DNA from: a virus
IMG/VR virus record: IMGVR_UViG_3300024520_000099
Span: 1 to 52,728 of that record
Direction: 5' to 3' (one strand)
DNA length: 52,728 nucleotides
Each line of letters starts with the position of its first letter. The stretch's first letter is position 1. Under the pieces are notes generated by a model that was not told the DNA's origin, made no database searches, and was given only the letters and a program-made list of their open reading frames with translations. Of the stretch, positions 8,665 to 15,617 are shown one piece after another. The translations under genes and the position numbers were made by a program.

Positions 8665-9765
8665 ATGAAGAACCTGTTCCCCAAGATCACCACCAAGAGC
8701 GGCGGGTACACGACACGAGTTCGATTCAACGATGAGGCTCGCGGCGAACGCTACTTTGACACCGAGTACGGCGTACACGCCTGGCAACAGCCTGGCTCGT
8801 TCGTGCTCACCTGTGTGATCACACACGACGGTCACCACACTGAGTGCACGGCGGGGTCAACCATTGGGAAGGACCTGCGGGTCGGAGACCAGATCACCCT
8901 GATGGTCCAGCGATGGTCCATGAGAGGGAGAGCGAAGCAGATGGGCGCCACCATCTACGTGACCGGCTTGGAGACTGTGGTGAACGCTGACGGGTTCGTG
9001 TTGATTCGATACTCATACGAGCCCCCTCGACAAACAGAAAAAGAACCAGTAAAGTCCAGCCACGACGCCGGCACTGGTTCCGACAGTACCACTGAAGACG
9101 ACGTACCTGACTGCTCCACAACGGAGCAACCACAACCCGCCACCACGAGTGGCACAACCACTGGAGACCACGAGATGAACGTCACACGAAGCGCACTGAT
9201 CGCTCTGTTCGAAGCCCTCGAATTCAAGACCGCGAGCAAGTGGAACAAGGCACGGTTGCTCGGCAAGATCAACGGGCTCCCGGACGTGGTGGACGAAGAC
9301 ACTGACGCCGGCGACAACCAGGAGCTGCTCGACAACCTGCTCGACGCGGTTGAGAACGAGACCGAGATCACCATCGAAGACGACGTGGCCAAGAAGGCCC
9401 CTGCGAAGGGCAAGGAGAAGGCCGCTGCGAAGGACAAGGCGAAGCCCGCTGCCAAGAAGGCGCCCGCGAAGCCGAGCGTTGAGCGGGACAAGTTCGGGTC
9501 GAAGATCGGAACGCAGTGCAACCTGATCAACGAGGTGATGACCGGCAAGCCACAGGAGACGAAGGCGATCGCCGAAGCGAGCGGCATGACGGTCTCGCGG
9601 GTCAAGGCCCACATGACCTACCTCGTGGGCAAGAGCTTCGTGGAGAAGACCGACAAGGGCTACAAGCTCGACAAGGACGCCCCCAAGAAGCCGGCCGCGA
9701 AGGCGAAGCCCAAGGCCAAGCCCGCTGCCAAGAAGAAGGAAGAGACCGCGGACGCTGAAGAGTAG
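8665..9765 (+). CDS. Two-part protein: unknown domain joined to Lys/Ala-rich DNA-binding protein
   Basis: 366 residues in one open frame. Residues 1-125 are a beta-rich unknown domain; 126-170 are low-complexity Ser/Thr/Pro and correspond to DNA that looks like an intergenic leader (motif copy 3, hairpins, CA-rich run). Met171 (ATG 9175) is preceded by ACTGGAGACCACGAG, a good ribosome-binding site, so a 196-residue product may also be made. That second half has a KING-type N-terminal domain, a histone-H1-like Lys/Ala linker (about 241-270), the winged-helix module paralogous to the gene at 147, and a basic Lys/Ala tail. A nucleoid-like or regulatory DNA-binding role is inferred. Confidence 0.75.
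   Translation: MKNLFPKITTKSGGYTTRVRFNDEARGERYFDTEYGVHAWQQPGSFVLTCVITHDGHHTECTAGSTIGKDLRVGDQITLMVQRWSMRGRAKQMGATIYVTGLETVVNADGFVLIRYSYEPPRQTEKEPVKSSHDAGTGSDSTTEDDVPDCSTTEQPQPATTSGTTTGDHEMNVTRSALIALFEALEFKTASKWNKARLLGKINGLPDVVDEDTDAGDNQELLDNLLDAVENETEITIEDDVAKKAPAKGKEKAAAKDKAKPAAKKAPAKPSVERDKFGSKIGTQCNLINEVMTGKPQETKAIAEASGMTVSRVKAHMTYLVGKSFVEKTDKGYKLDKDAPKKPAAKAKPKAKPAAKKKEETADAEE
9076..9093 (+). repeat. Motif copy 3, inside an open frame
   Basis: GGTTCCGACAGTACCACT lies within the open frame 8665-9765, followed by small hairpins (TGCTCC/GGAGCA at about 9112-9128; GCCAC/GTGGC) and a ribosome-binding site for ATG 9175. It looks like an intergenic leader that has become translated. Confidence 0.5.
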
Positions 9766-9807
9766 ACCGTGACACTGTTGACCAAGCCGACCCGCCCCGG
9801 TCGCAAG

Positions 9808-9838
9808 CGCCTCGGACGGAAACGTTCGGGGCGTTTTT
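9808..9838 (+). terminator. Strong intrinsic terminator
   Basis: CGCCTCGGACG (9808-9818), GAAA tetraloop, CGTTCGGGGCG (9823-9833), then TTTTT (9834-9838). The stem has 11 pairs with two G-T wobbles. It separates the DNA-binding protein gene from the 7-deazaguanine cassette and is the best rho-independent terminator in the window. Confidence 0.88.
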
Positions 9839-9866
9839 CAATTCACCCCTCACCACTGGAGAACCC

Positions 9867-10658
9867 ATGAAGGTATTCGCAATCGAATTGACAAACTGGT
9901 GCAACGCCAAGTGTGGGTTCTGCCCGTACACAAGCCCCGACCACAACCGTCCCAAGGGATGGATGACGGAAGATACCCTACGGCTACTCATCAACAAGAT
10001 GGAGCCACCACGCGAGATCAACTTGAGCGGCTTGGGGGAACCCACACTGCACCGCGAGCTGGTTCGGTTCGTCTCCATCTTACGCGCCAACGGTGTCGCG
10101 GTCCAAATGAACACCAACGGCCAGCAACTGGACCAAGACCTCTACGACCAGTTGTGGGAAGCAGGGTTGAACAAGATCATCCTCACTAGCGACTACTTCC
10201 CGTGGGACAAGGGGAAGCTGAAGGTGAAGGAGGGGCTACCAGTGACGTTCTTTACCATCTCCCGCGAGCCGGACCACCCAGAACTCGGCCAAACTCAAAA
10301 GCCCCTAGACGACTGGGCAGGACAGGTAGGCAGCGCCCCGCGAGACAAGGTCCGCTGCAGCTTCCTGCACGACGACTTTGTTCAAGTGTGCTGGGACGGA
10401 ACGGTGCAACGGTGCTGCTGTGACTTCAATGCGAACCACGCTCTCGGCAACATGCACGACGAGAGCTTTCACGACAATTACCAAGCCGGCGTTTACGTCG
10501 ATCGAGAGATCCCGTTGTGTGGGGGATGCGCCGGCTACGTGTTCGAGTCTGGTCTAGTCGCTGGTGACTACGCTGGAGCCGGCGACACTGCCCCCGACGC
10601 ATTCACAGACCTCGTACAACTGGAGAAACCAGATGCCGCAGATCACCCGGAAACTTGA
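9867..10658 (+). CDS. Radical SAM enzyme with extra C-terminal cysteines
   Basis: 263 residues. CNAKCGFC (Cys12, Cys16, Cys19) is the CX3CX2C motif that binds the 4Fe-4S cluster used to cleave S-adenosylmethionine; NLSGLGEPTLHREL supplies the GGE-like SAM contact. The C-terminal part holds CSFLHDDFVQVC, then RCCCDFN and CGGC, enough cysteines for a SPASM/twitch-type auxiliary cluster. It is first in the 7-deazaguanine cassette and its end overlaps queD by 26 bases, so it probably acts on the same pathway. It is distinct from QueE, encoded two genes later. Substrate unknown. Confidence 0.82.
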   Translation: MKVFAIELTNWCNAKCGFCPYTSPDHNRPKGWMTEDTLRLLINKMEPPREINLSGLGEPTLHRELVRFVSILRANGVAVQMNTNGQQLDQDLYDQLWEAGLNKIILTSDYFPWDKGKLKVKEGLPVTFFTISREPDHPELGQTQKPLDDWAGQVGSAPRDKVRCSFLHDDFVQVCWDGTVQRCCCDFNANHALGNMHDESFHDNYQAGVYVDREIPLCGGCAGYVFESGLVAGDYAGAGDTAPDAFTDLVQLEKPDAADHPET

Positions 10659-11154
10659 GTTCGATGCTGGCCACCGCGTCCTGGGCCACGAATCGAAATG
10701 TGCTCACCTGCACGGTCACAGGTATGTCGTGGAGATCACCGTGTCCAGCTTCGGGCTCGATGAGATCTCGCGGGTCGTTGACTTTGGCGTAGTGAAGGGG
10801 CTGGTCGGCCAGTGGCTCGATGAGAACTGGGACCACAACATGCTGCTTCACATGGACGACCCATTGCTCGAAGCGAACGTCCCGGTCAGGCTCGACGGAG
10901 ACACCGACAAGCTCATGTCGTGGAAGGAAGCCCTCGACCTTGTCCAGGCTGGTACGCACGTGAACTTCTCCAGCGAACCCATCTTCGGTGGCAAGGTTCC
11001 GTACATTGTGCCGAACCGCGAGAACCCAACGGCCGAGGTCATGTCGCGGTTGCTGTACGAGAAGGCTCGCGAGCTACTCGACAACAATGGGCTTCAGGTA
11101 CACGCCGTTCGCCTCTACGAGACACCGAACTGCTGGGCGGACCATGAAGGGTGA
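10633..11154 (+). CDS. queD: 6-carboxy-tetrahydropterin synthase
   Basis: 173 residues, T-fold family. It converts 7,8-dihydroneopterin triphosphate into 6-carboxy-5,6,7,8-tetrahydropterin, the second step to 7-deazaguanine bases. Zinc ligands His14, His27 and His29 (HLHGH) and the catalytic Cys23 are present, with VDFGVVKGLV and ENWDHNMLL (Asp-His) following the QueD pattern; a longer loop before NPTAEV is an insertion. ATG 10633 follows CTGGAGAAACCAG and lies inside the radical SAM gene, so the two are translationally coupled. Confidence 0.9.
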   Translation: MPQITRKLEFDAGHRVLGHESKCAHLHGHRYVVEITVSSFGLDEISRVVDFGVVKGLVGQWLDENWDHNMLLHMDDPLLEANVPVRLDGDTDKLMSWKEALDLVQAGTHVNFSSEPIFGGKVPYIVPNRENPTAEVMSRLLYEKARELLDNNGLQVHAVRLYETPNCWADHEG

Positions 11155-11155
11155 A

Positions 11156-11171
11156 CCGTCCCGACAATGCT
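11156..11171 (+). repeat. Motif copy 4 (CCGTCCCGACAATGCT)
   Basis: Immediately after the queD stop codon and upstream of a long hairpin; 94 bases before ATG 11266 of queE. Confidence 0.45.
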
Positions 11172-11175
11172 GTGG

Positions 11176-11227
11176 CGGGTGAAGGGGACACCTGGCTGGG
11201 CCACAGTCACCTCCGCCCCTTCACCCG
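11176..11227 (+). other. Long nested hairpin in the queD-queE gap
   Basis: CGGGTGAAGGGG (11176-11187) pairs perfectly with CCCCTTCACCCG (11216-11227). The 28-base loop holds a smaller hairpin, TGGC/GCCA at 11193-11203. No T-tract follows. It could end or pause transcription, stabilise the message or act as a regulatory RNA. It does not match the preQ1-I riboswitch pattern as I know it. Confidence 0.55.
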
Positions 11228-11265
11228 TCGTTCATTTCACCACTACCCACGGAAGGACCGAGACC

Positions 11266-11958
11266 ATGACGACACAGCTCAACACACAGACACCCGAGAA
11301 ACCAACGCAAGACCCTGACTCGATTGAAGTCCACCACATCTGGGACACCATTCAAGGTGAAGGGCCCCACGCCGGACGGCCGGCTGTGTTCGTTCGACTC
11401 ACTGGTTGCAACATCCAGTGCCCTGCTTGCGATACCGAGTACACTAGCGAACGTCGTCTGCTGTCTCCGGATGGAGTGGTAGAAGTGGTGAGGGGGATCC
11501 GCCCGTCAGGATTGGTTGTCCTGACGGGTGGAGAACCCATGCGCCAGAACATCAGCAAACTGGTCGAGACGCTACTCGACGCACGGTACGAAGTGCAGAT
11601 CGAAACCAACGGCACCATCTTTCGAGCCCTTCCGTTTGACAACATGAACTTGGTCATCGTGTGCTCACCCAAGACAGCGAACGTGAACGCCAAGTTCGCG
11701 ATTCATGTTGACGCTTGGAAGTACGTGCTCGATGCCTGTCACGTGGACCCGAAGGACGGTCTACCCACTACCACAATGAACCACGATGGTCCTGTGTCGC
11801 GGCCGCTCCGTGGTGGTGGTGCGGAGATCTACGTGCAGCCCCTCGACGAGGGTCACCCGGGACCCAACGGTAGAAACCTGGCGGCAGCCGTGAAGAGCGT
11901 GAGAACCTACGGCTACCGGCTGTGCCTACAGACACACAAGATCATAGGGCTTGAATAG
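11266..11958 (+). CDS. queE: 7-carboxy-7-deazaguanine synthase (radical SAM)
   Basis: 230 residues from ATG 11266 after GGAAGGACCGAGACC. QueE contracts 6-carboxy-tetrahydropterin to 7-carboxy-7-deazaguanine (CDG), the base precursor. The signature DTIQGEGPHAGRPAVFVRLT leads into GCNIQCPACD, in which Cys48, Cys52 and Cys55 form CX3CX2C. VVLTGGEPM is the SAM-binding GGE motif and QIETNGT the next conserved strand. Length is normal for the family. Hairpins lie on both sides of the gene (11176-11227 and 11958-12051), suggesting its own expression control. Confidence 0.93.
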   Translation: MTTQLNTQTPEKPTQDPDSIEVHHIWDTIQGEGPHAGRPAVFVRLTGCNIQCPACDTEYTSERRLLSPDGVVEVVRGIRPSGLVVLTGGEPMRQNISKLVETLLDARYEVQIETNGTIFRALPFDNMNLVIVCSPKTANVNAKFAIHVDAWKYVLDACHVDPKDGLPTTTMNHDGPVSRPLRGGGAEIYVQPLDEGHPGPNGRNLAAAVKSVRTYGYRLCLQTHKIIGLE

Positions 11959-12051
11959 GGGCACCACACGACGCACAGGGCGTCGTTCGCCCCAGAAGAC
12001 GTAATACCAGACCCCGCCCCTGTGGAGACGCTTAGAACGCCCCACAGGGGC
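11958..12051 (+). other. Tandem hairpins after queE
   Basis: The first hairpin has outer arms GGGGC (11958-11962) and GCCCC (11989-11993) and inner arms ACGACGC (11968-11974) and GCGTCGT (11980-11986). The second pairs GCCCCTGTGG (12016-12025) with CCACAGGGGC (12042-12051), perfect over 10 bp with a 16-base loop. Neither is followed by a T-run beyond TTACCTGTTT. They may attenuate transcription or protect RNA ends upstream of the FolE fusion gene. Confidence 0.55.
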
Positions 12052-12076
12052 TTACCTGTTTAGAGGAGAAAGACCC

Positions 12077-13009
12077 TTGACAGTGAACGAGAAACCTGCT
12101 TGCGAGAAGTACGAACTGAGCTGGGAAGACATTCACATGCGGGCGGCACTCCTGGCCAAGCATCTCCGCGACACGTTCCCGACGCGGGTCGAGATGAACG
12201 CCTACCCTGTGCCACGCGGCGGCATCTACGCGGCACAAGCCCTGCTCACAATGATGGCCGGTAGCACGCGGCCCCTCTCGTTGAACATTGTCGAGGAAGT
12301 GAACGACGCTGACTTCATCATCGACGACATCGTAGACAGTGGAGCAACCCGCAAGCACTACGAACCATTCGCGTTGCCGTTCTTCGCACTCGTCGACAAG
12401 CAGATGGAGAAAGAGATCACGCAGAAGTGGGTGGTCATGCCGTGGGAACGAATGACCAATGAGAAGGGACCCGAGGAGAACATCACACGACTGTTGCAGT
12501 TCATTGGTGAGAAGGTCGGTCGCGAAGGTCTCAAGGAAACCCCGCAGCGTGTCATCAAGTCGTACGCACAGATCTTCGCCGGCTACAAACAAGACCCCGC
12601 GGACGTGATGAAGGTATTCGAAGACGGAGCCTGTGACGAGATGGTCCTGCTCCGCGACATCGAATTCTATTCAGTGTGTGAGCATCACATGCAACCGTTC
12701 TTCGGTCGAGCCCACATCGCGTACATCCCCAACGACAAGGTCCTGGGCGTGAGCAAGCTCGCTCGGGTGCTCGACATCTACGCTCGCCGGCTCCAGATAC
12801 AAGAGCGGTTGACCAGCCAAGTGACGACGGCACTGATGGAACATCTCAAGCCCAAAGGCGCGGCGTGTGTACTCGAAGCGAAGCACTTCTGCATGGTCTG
12901 TCGCGGGGTCGAGAAACAGAACAGTCGCATGGTCACCAGTTCCCTTCAGGGAGCATTCAAAGAAGACGCAGCCACTCGGGCTGAGTTCTACTCGATGATC
13001 CGCGACTAG
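12077..13009 (+). CDS. folE: Phosphoribosyltransferase - GTP cyclohydrolase I fusion
   Basis: 310 residues. Residues 1-125 resemble a type I phosphoribosyltransferase: DADFIIDDIVDSGATRKHY (78-95) is the PRPP-binding loop and PVPRGGIYAA the PPi-contact segment. Residues 126-310 are GTP cyclohydrolase I, which turns GTP into dihydroneopterin triphosphate, the first step of deazaguanine synthesis: SVCEHHMQPF gives Cys201, His203 and His204, and HFCMVCRG gives the second zinc cysteine. TTG 12077 fits AGAGGAGAAAGACCC best; GTG 12083 is an alternative. The fusion may link base salvage or transfer to pathway entry; that is inference. Confidence 0.87.
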   Translation: MTVNEKPACEKYELSWEDIHMRAALLAKHLRDTFPTRVEMNAYPVPRGGIYAAQALLTMMAGSTRPLSLNIVEEVNDADFIIDDIVDSGATRKHYEPFALPFFALVDKQMEKEITQKWVVMPWERMTNEKGPEENITRLLQFIGEKVGREGLKETPQRVIKSYAQIFAGYKQDPADVMKVFEDGACDEMVLLRDIEFYSVCEHHMQPFFGRAHIAYIPNDKVLGVSKLARVLDIYARRLQIQERLTSQVTTALMEHLKPKGAACVLEAKHFCMVCRGVEKQNSRMVTSSLQGAFKEDAATRAEFYSMIRD

Positions 13010-13024
13010 TCCCGACAGTACCAC
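13008..13024 (+). repeat. Motif copy 5 (AGTCCCGACAGTACCAC)
   Basis: Overlaps the last base pair of the folE-fusion stop codon and ends 17 bases before ATG 13042, leaving only the ribosome-binding site between them. Confidence 0.5.
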
Positions 13025-13041
13025 CACAGGAGAAACCCATT

Positions 13042-13470
13042 ATGCAAACCAAAGCACACGTCTACGTTCGGACGACCTTCGAAGGCTACCATCGTTGGGC
13101 TGATGCCCCCGAAGCCGTGGCGTTCCTACGTCACTGGCACCGTCACTTGTTTCACGTTCAACTGGATGTCCACGTAGAGCACAACGACCGCGACGTTGAG
13201 TTCTTTATCTTGCAGCGAGAGTTGAACCGTTTCATCGACGATACGTTTCAACCACAGGGCCCCATGCGGTTCGAGTTCAGCTGCGAGATGATCGCGGAGC
13301 AAATCATCGCACACTTCCACGAGAAGCTTGAATACAAAGTTCATTCGTGTGAGGTCAGTGAGGACGGTGAAAATGGTGCAGTCGTTACGGTGGCCGGTCT
13401 CGCGGAGCAGATCCAAGAGACACTTGATGCTCGCGAGAGCTGGGAACGTGAACAACGGGAGTTTGAATGA
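13042..13470 (+). CDS. QueD-like T-fold paralog
   Basis: 142 residues. The layout parallels QueD: WHRHLFHVQLDVHV corresponds to the HGH-containing strand, DRDVEFFILQRELNRFIDD to the VDF...LK helix, SCEMIAEQII to PT.E..A, and the last strand ends in Glu/Val-rich sequence. The QueD catalytic Cys and the Asp-His after the long helix are not apparent. It could bind a pterin or deazaguanine and catalyse a different step, or be structural. Location between the FolE fusion and a glycosyltransferase ties it to the cassette. ATG follows CACAGGAGAAACCCATT. Confidence 0.6.
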   Translation: MQTKAHVYVRTTFEGYHRWADAPEAVAFLRHWHRHLFHVQLDVHVEHNDRDVEFFILQRELNRFIDDTFQPQGPMRFEFSCEMIAEQIIAHFHEKLEYKVHSCEVSEDGENGAVVTVAGLAEQIQETLDARESWEREQREFE

Positions 13471-13471
13471 C

Positions 13472-14644
13472 ATGGCGAAATCACAGAACAGAGCGATCTT
13501 CTATTGTCCGCTTGAAGCGTACAAAGAACGATACACGATGCAGCTCTCTGCTCCGGAGGTGGGCTGGCTCGAACGCAACTGGAGACAGGCGGGCATCACA
13601 TACGTCCGGGTTGAGGGTGACCGCCCACACGAACCGCAGAACATCACAACGGGTGTTGCCCTAGATGCCATCGGGCGATCGAAGATGTGCTTTGCTCAGG
13701 TGTCTAAGTTGCTCGACATGATGCCGGGCATGGGTGAAGACGACGTCATCTACTTCGATGACTTCTGGCACCCCGGCATTGAGGCGATCGCCTACGCTGC
13801 ACACATGATGAACCGTCCGCTGCCCAAGATGTACGCGAACCTCTGGGCACAGTCAGTGGACGAGTTCGATTTCACGTATGGGATGCGTGACTGGATGCGG
13901 TACTTCGAGAAGGGCTTTGGAACTCTGTTGAGTGGCATCTTTGTAGCGTGCCCTTCGCTCAAGGACCTCGTGGTCCATGGCGGTATCGCCCATCACGAGA
14001 AGGTCCATGCTGTGGGTCACCCGTTCTCCAGCGAAGAAGTCAAGTCGCGGATGCCTGAGCTTCCCGCTGACCGCGAAGACAAGGTCGTGTATTGCAGCCG
14101 GTGGGACCGCGAGAAGAACCCCGACTTCTTCCTGCGTGTGGTTGACACGGTACTAGCCGAACGACCCCACACTCAGTTCGTCGTGTGCTCCAGTCATGAG
14201 AAGCTCCGCTCGAACCACAGCCCTCTGCTCGGACTGCTCACCAAAGCCCGCAAGAAGCATGGTGACAAGCTCGTACTCATGGAAGGGTTGACGAAGGAAG
14301 AATACTACGCTGAACTCGCATCGGCGAAGGTCCACATCAATACCGCGGACCAAGACTGGATCAGCTTCGTACTGCTCGAAGCGAGCTGTGCGGGGGCGTA
14401 CCCTGTCTACCCATACTTCAGGTCGTTCCCAGAAGTGTTCGAGTACAAGCCCGACTTCATGTACCAACGGTTGCACGTCCCAAGTGCAGCTGCCGTGGTG
14501 AAGGGCGTGCTCGATGCGACCGACCTGTGGACCGAAGAGGCGATCCAATCCCGAGCGTGGGTACACGAGCGTTTCGACAACTCATGGGAACGTATGGCAA
14601 CAATCATGGGCGTGTATCAGGGAGACCAAAGTGGCCCGTTCTAA
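13472..14644 (+). CDS. GT-B-type glycosyltransferase
   Basis: 390 residues from ATG 13472; the frame is open upstream to 13328 inside the previous gene. The C-terminal half has the GT4-like pattern: VVYCSRWDREKNPDFFLRVV (start of the donor-binding lobe), an LVLMEGLTKEEYYAELASA segment and INTADQDWISFVLLEASCAG, which corresponds to the E-x7-E nucleotide-sugar motif. It should move a sugar from a nucleotide-sugar to an acceptor. Because it overlaps dpdA by 14 bases, DNA or a deazaguanine intermediate is the suspected acceptor, but that is inference. Confidence 0.75.
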   Translation: MAKSQNRAIFYCPLEAYKERYTMQLSAPEVGWLERNWRQAGITYVRVEGDRPHEPQNITTGVALDAIGRSKMCFAQVSKLLDMMPGMGEDDVIYFDDFWHPGIEAIAYAAHMMNRPLPKMYANLWAQSVDEFDFTYGMRDWMRYFEKGFGTLLSGIFVACPSLKDLVVHGGIAHHEKVHAVGHPFSSEEVKSRMPELPADREDKVVYCSRWDREKNPDFFLRVVDTVLAERPHTQFVVCSSHEKLRSNHSPLLGLLTKARKKHGDKLVLMEGLTKEEYYAELASAKVHINTADQDWISFVLLEASCAGAYPVYPYFRSFPEVFEYKPDFMYQRLHVPSAAAVVKGVLDATDLWTEEAIQSRAWVHERFDNSWERMATIMGVYQGDQSGPF

Positions 14645-15617
14645 ACCAGTAAAGAAACAACGACGCAACCCGAAGCGGAAGCGTCGAGACGAAGGTGAAC
14701 GACCACCCGAGACCATCGGGTCGTTCTTCTTGGACAGTGGGGCTCACTCCCTGTTCAACATCTACGCTCACAACGTAGGTCAGCACGAGCGGTACGCCTT
14801 CTACGAGACCGATGACTTCTGGCAGTACGTCGACGACTACTGTGAGTTCGTCAAGGCGAACATCCACGCGATCGACTACTACGCCAACGTGGATGTGATC
14901 CACAACCCGAAGCTCAGTTGGAAGGTCCTCAAGTACATCGAGAAGGACCACGGTCTCAACCCTGTGCCAGTCGTTCACATGGGCACGGAAGTGAAGTGGC
15001 TCCGCCGACACTTGGACGCGGGCTATGACTACATCGGGCTGGGTGGTGTCGCATTGGAAGGCACGCGGACCAGCTACCTGCATTGGGCGGATCAGATGTT
15101 CGAGTGCATCTGCGATACCCCGGACCGAACACCGAAGGTCAAGGTTCATGGGTTCGCGATGACAGCCTATGCGAGTCTTGTCCGGTATCCGTGGTACTCC
15201 GTTGACTCGACATCGTGGGCTAAGGCCGGCGGGTTCGGGATGGTCTACTTCCCCAAGAAGATCAACGGTGAGTTCGTGTTCGTACCACCAGACCCGAACG
15301 ACTGGTCCCGGGTGAAGGCATACGAGCCATACAACCTGAGCTGCTCCGCCAACGCCCCCGCCGCTAAGAAGAAGGGGCAGTCGTACTTGTCGGTCTCCAG
15401 TGGAGCACAGAAGGTCCTCGCTGAGTGGCTCGAAAGTATAGACGTCCCCATCGGGACAGTTGACGAAGATTGTGAGATGCTTGAGTGGGGAGTGGTGAGC
15501 CATCACGCTGCCCGTAAGATTGCGAACCTCCGCTTCTTCGAACACCTCACCGCCGCACTACCTGATTGGCCGTGGCGATTCAAAGCAACTTCAGTGAAAG
15601 GGTTCGGGTTGATCTAA
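14631..15617 (+). CDS. dpdA: DpdA-like DNA 7-deazaguanine transglycosylase
   Basis: 328 residues from GTG 14631, which follows AGGGAGACCAAA inside the glycosyltransferase gene. DpdA is related to tRNA-guanine transglycosylase and replaces guanine in DNA with a 7-deazaguanine base. Visible motifs: FLDSGAHS (Asp35, the position of the general base loop), NVDVI (86-90), YIGLGGVA (134-141), VKVHGFAMT and YSVDSTSW (Asp192, candidate nucleophile). The tRNA-type CxCxxC zinc site is absent, as in phage DpdA. A basic N-terminal tail (RRNPKRKRR) may bind DNA. It is the key enzyme of the modification cassette. Confidence 0.85.
   Translation: MARSKPVKKQRRNPKRKRRDEGERPPETIGSFFLDSGAHSLFNIYAHNVGQHERYAFYETDDFWQYVDDYCEFVKANIHAIDYYANVDVIHNPKLSWKVLKYIEKDHGLNPVPVVHMGTEVKWLRRHLDAGYDYIGLGGVALEGTRTSYLHWADQMFECICDTPDRTPKVKVHGFAMTAYASLVRYPWYSVDSTSWAKAGGFGMVYFPKKINGEFVFVPPDPNDWSRVKAYEPYNLSCSANAPAAKKKGQSYLSVSSGAQKVLAEWLESIDVPIGTVDEDCEMLEWGVVSHHAARKIANLRFFEHLTAALPDWPWRFKATSVKGFGLI

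Noticed and set aside
11176-11227. preQ1 riboswitch before queE
   Set aside because: A hairpin is present but I do not see the preQ1-I or preQ1-II conserved bases; kept only as an unassigned structure.
14604-15545. Minus-strand frame of about 313 residues opposite dpdA
   Set aside because: Plus strand has full DpdA motifs; the reverse frame is Val/Leu/Arg-biased codon shadow.
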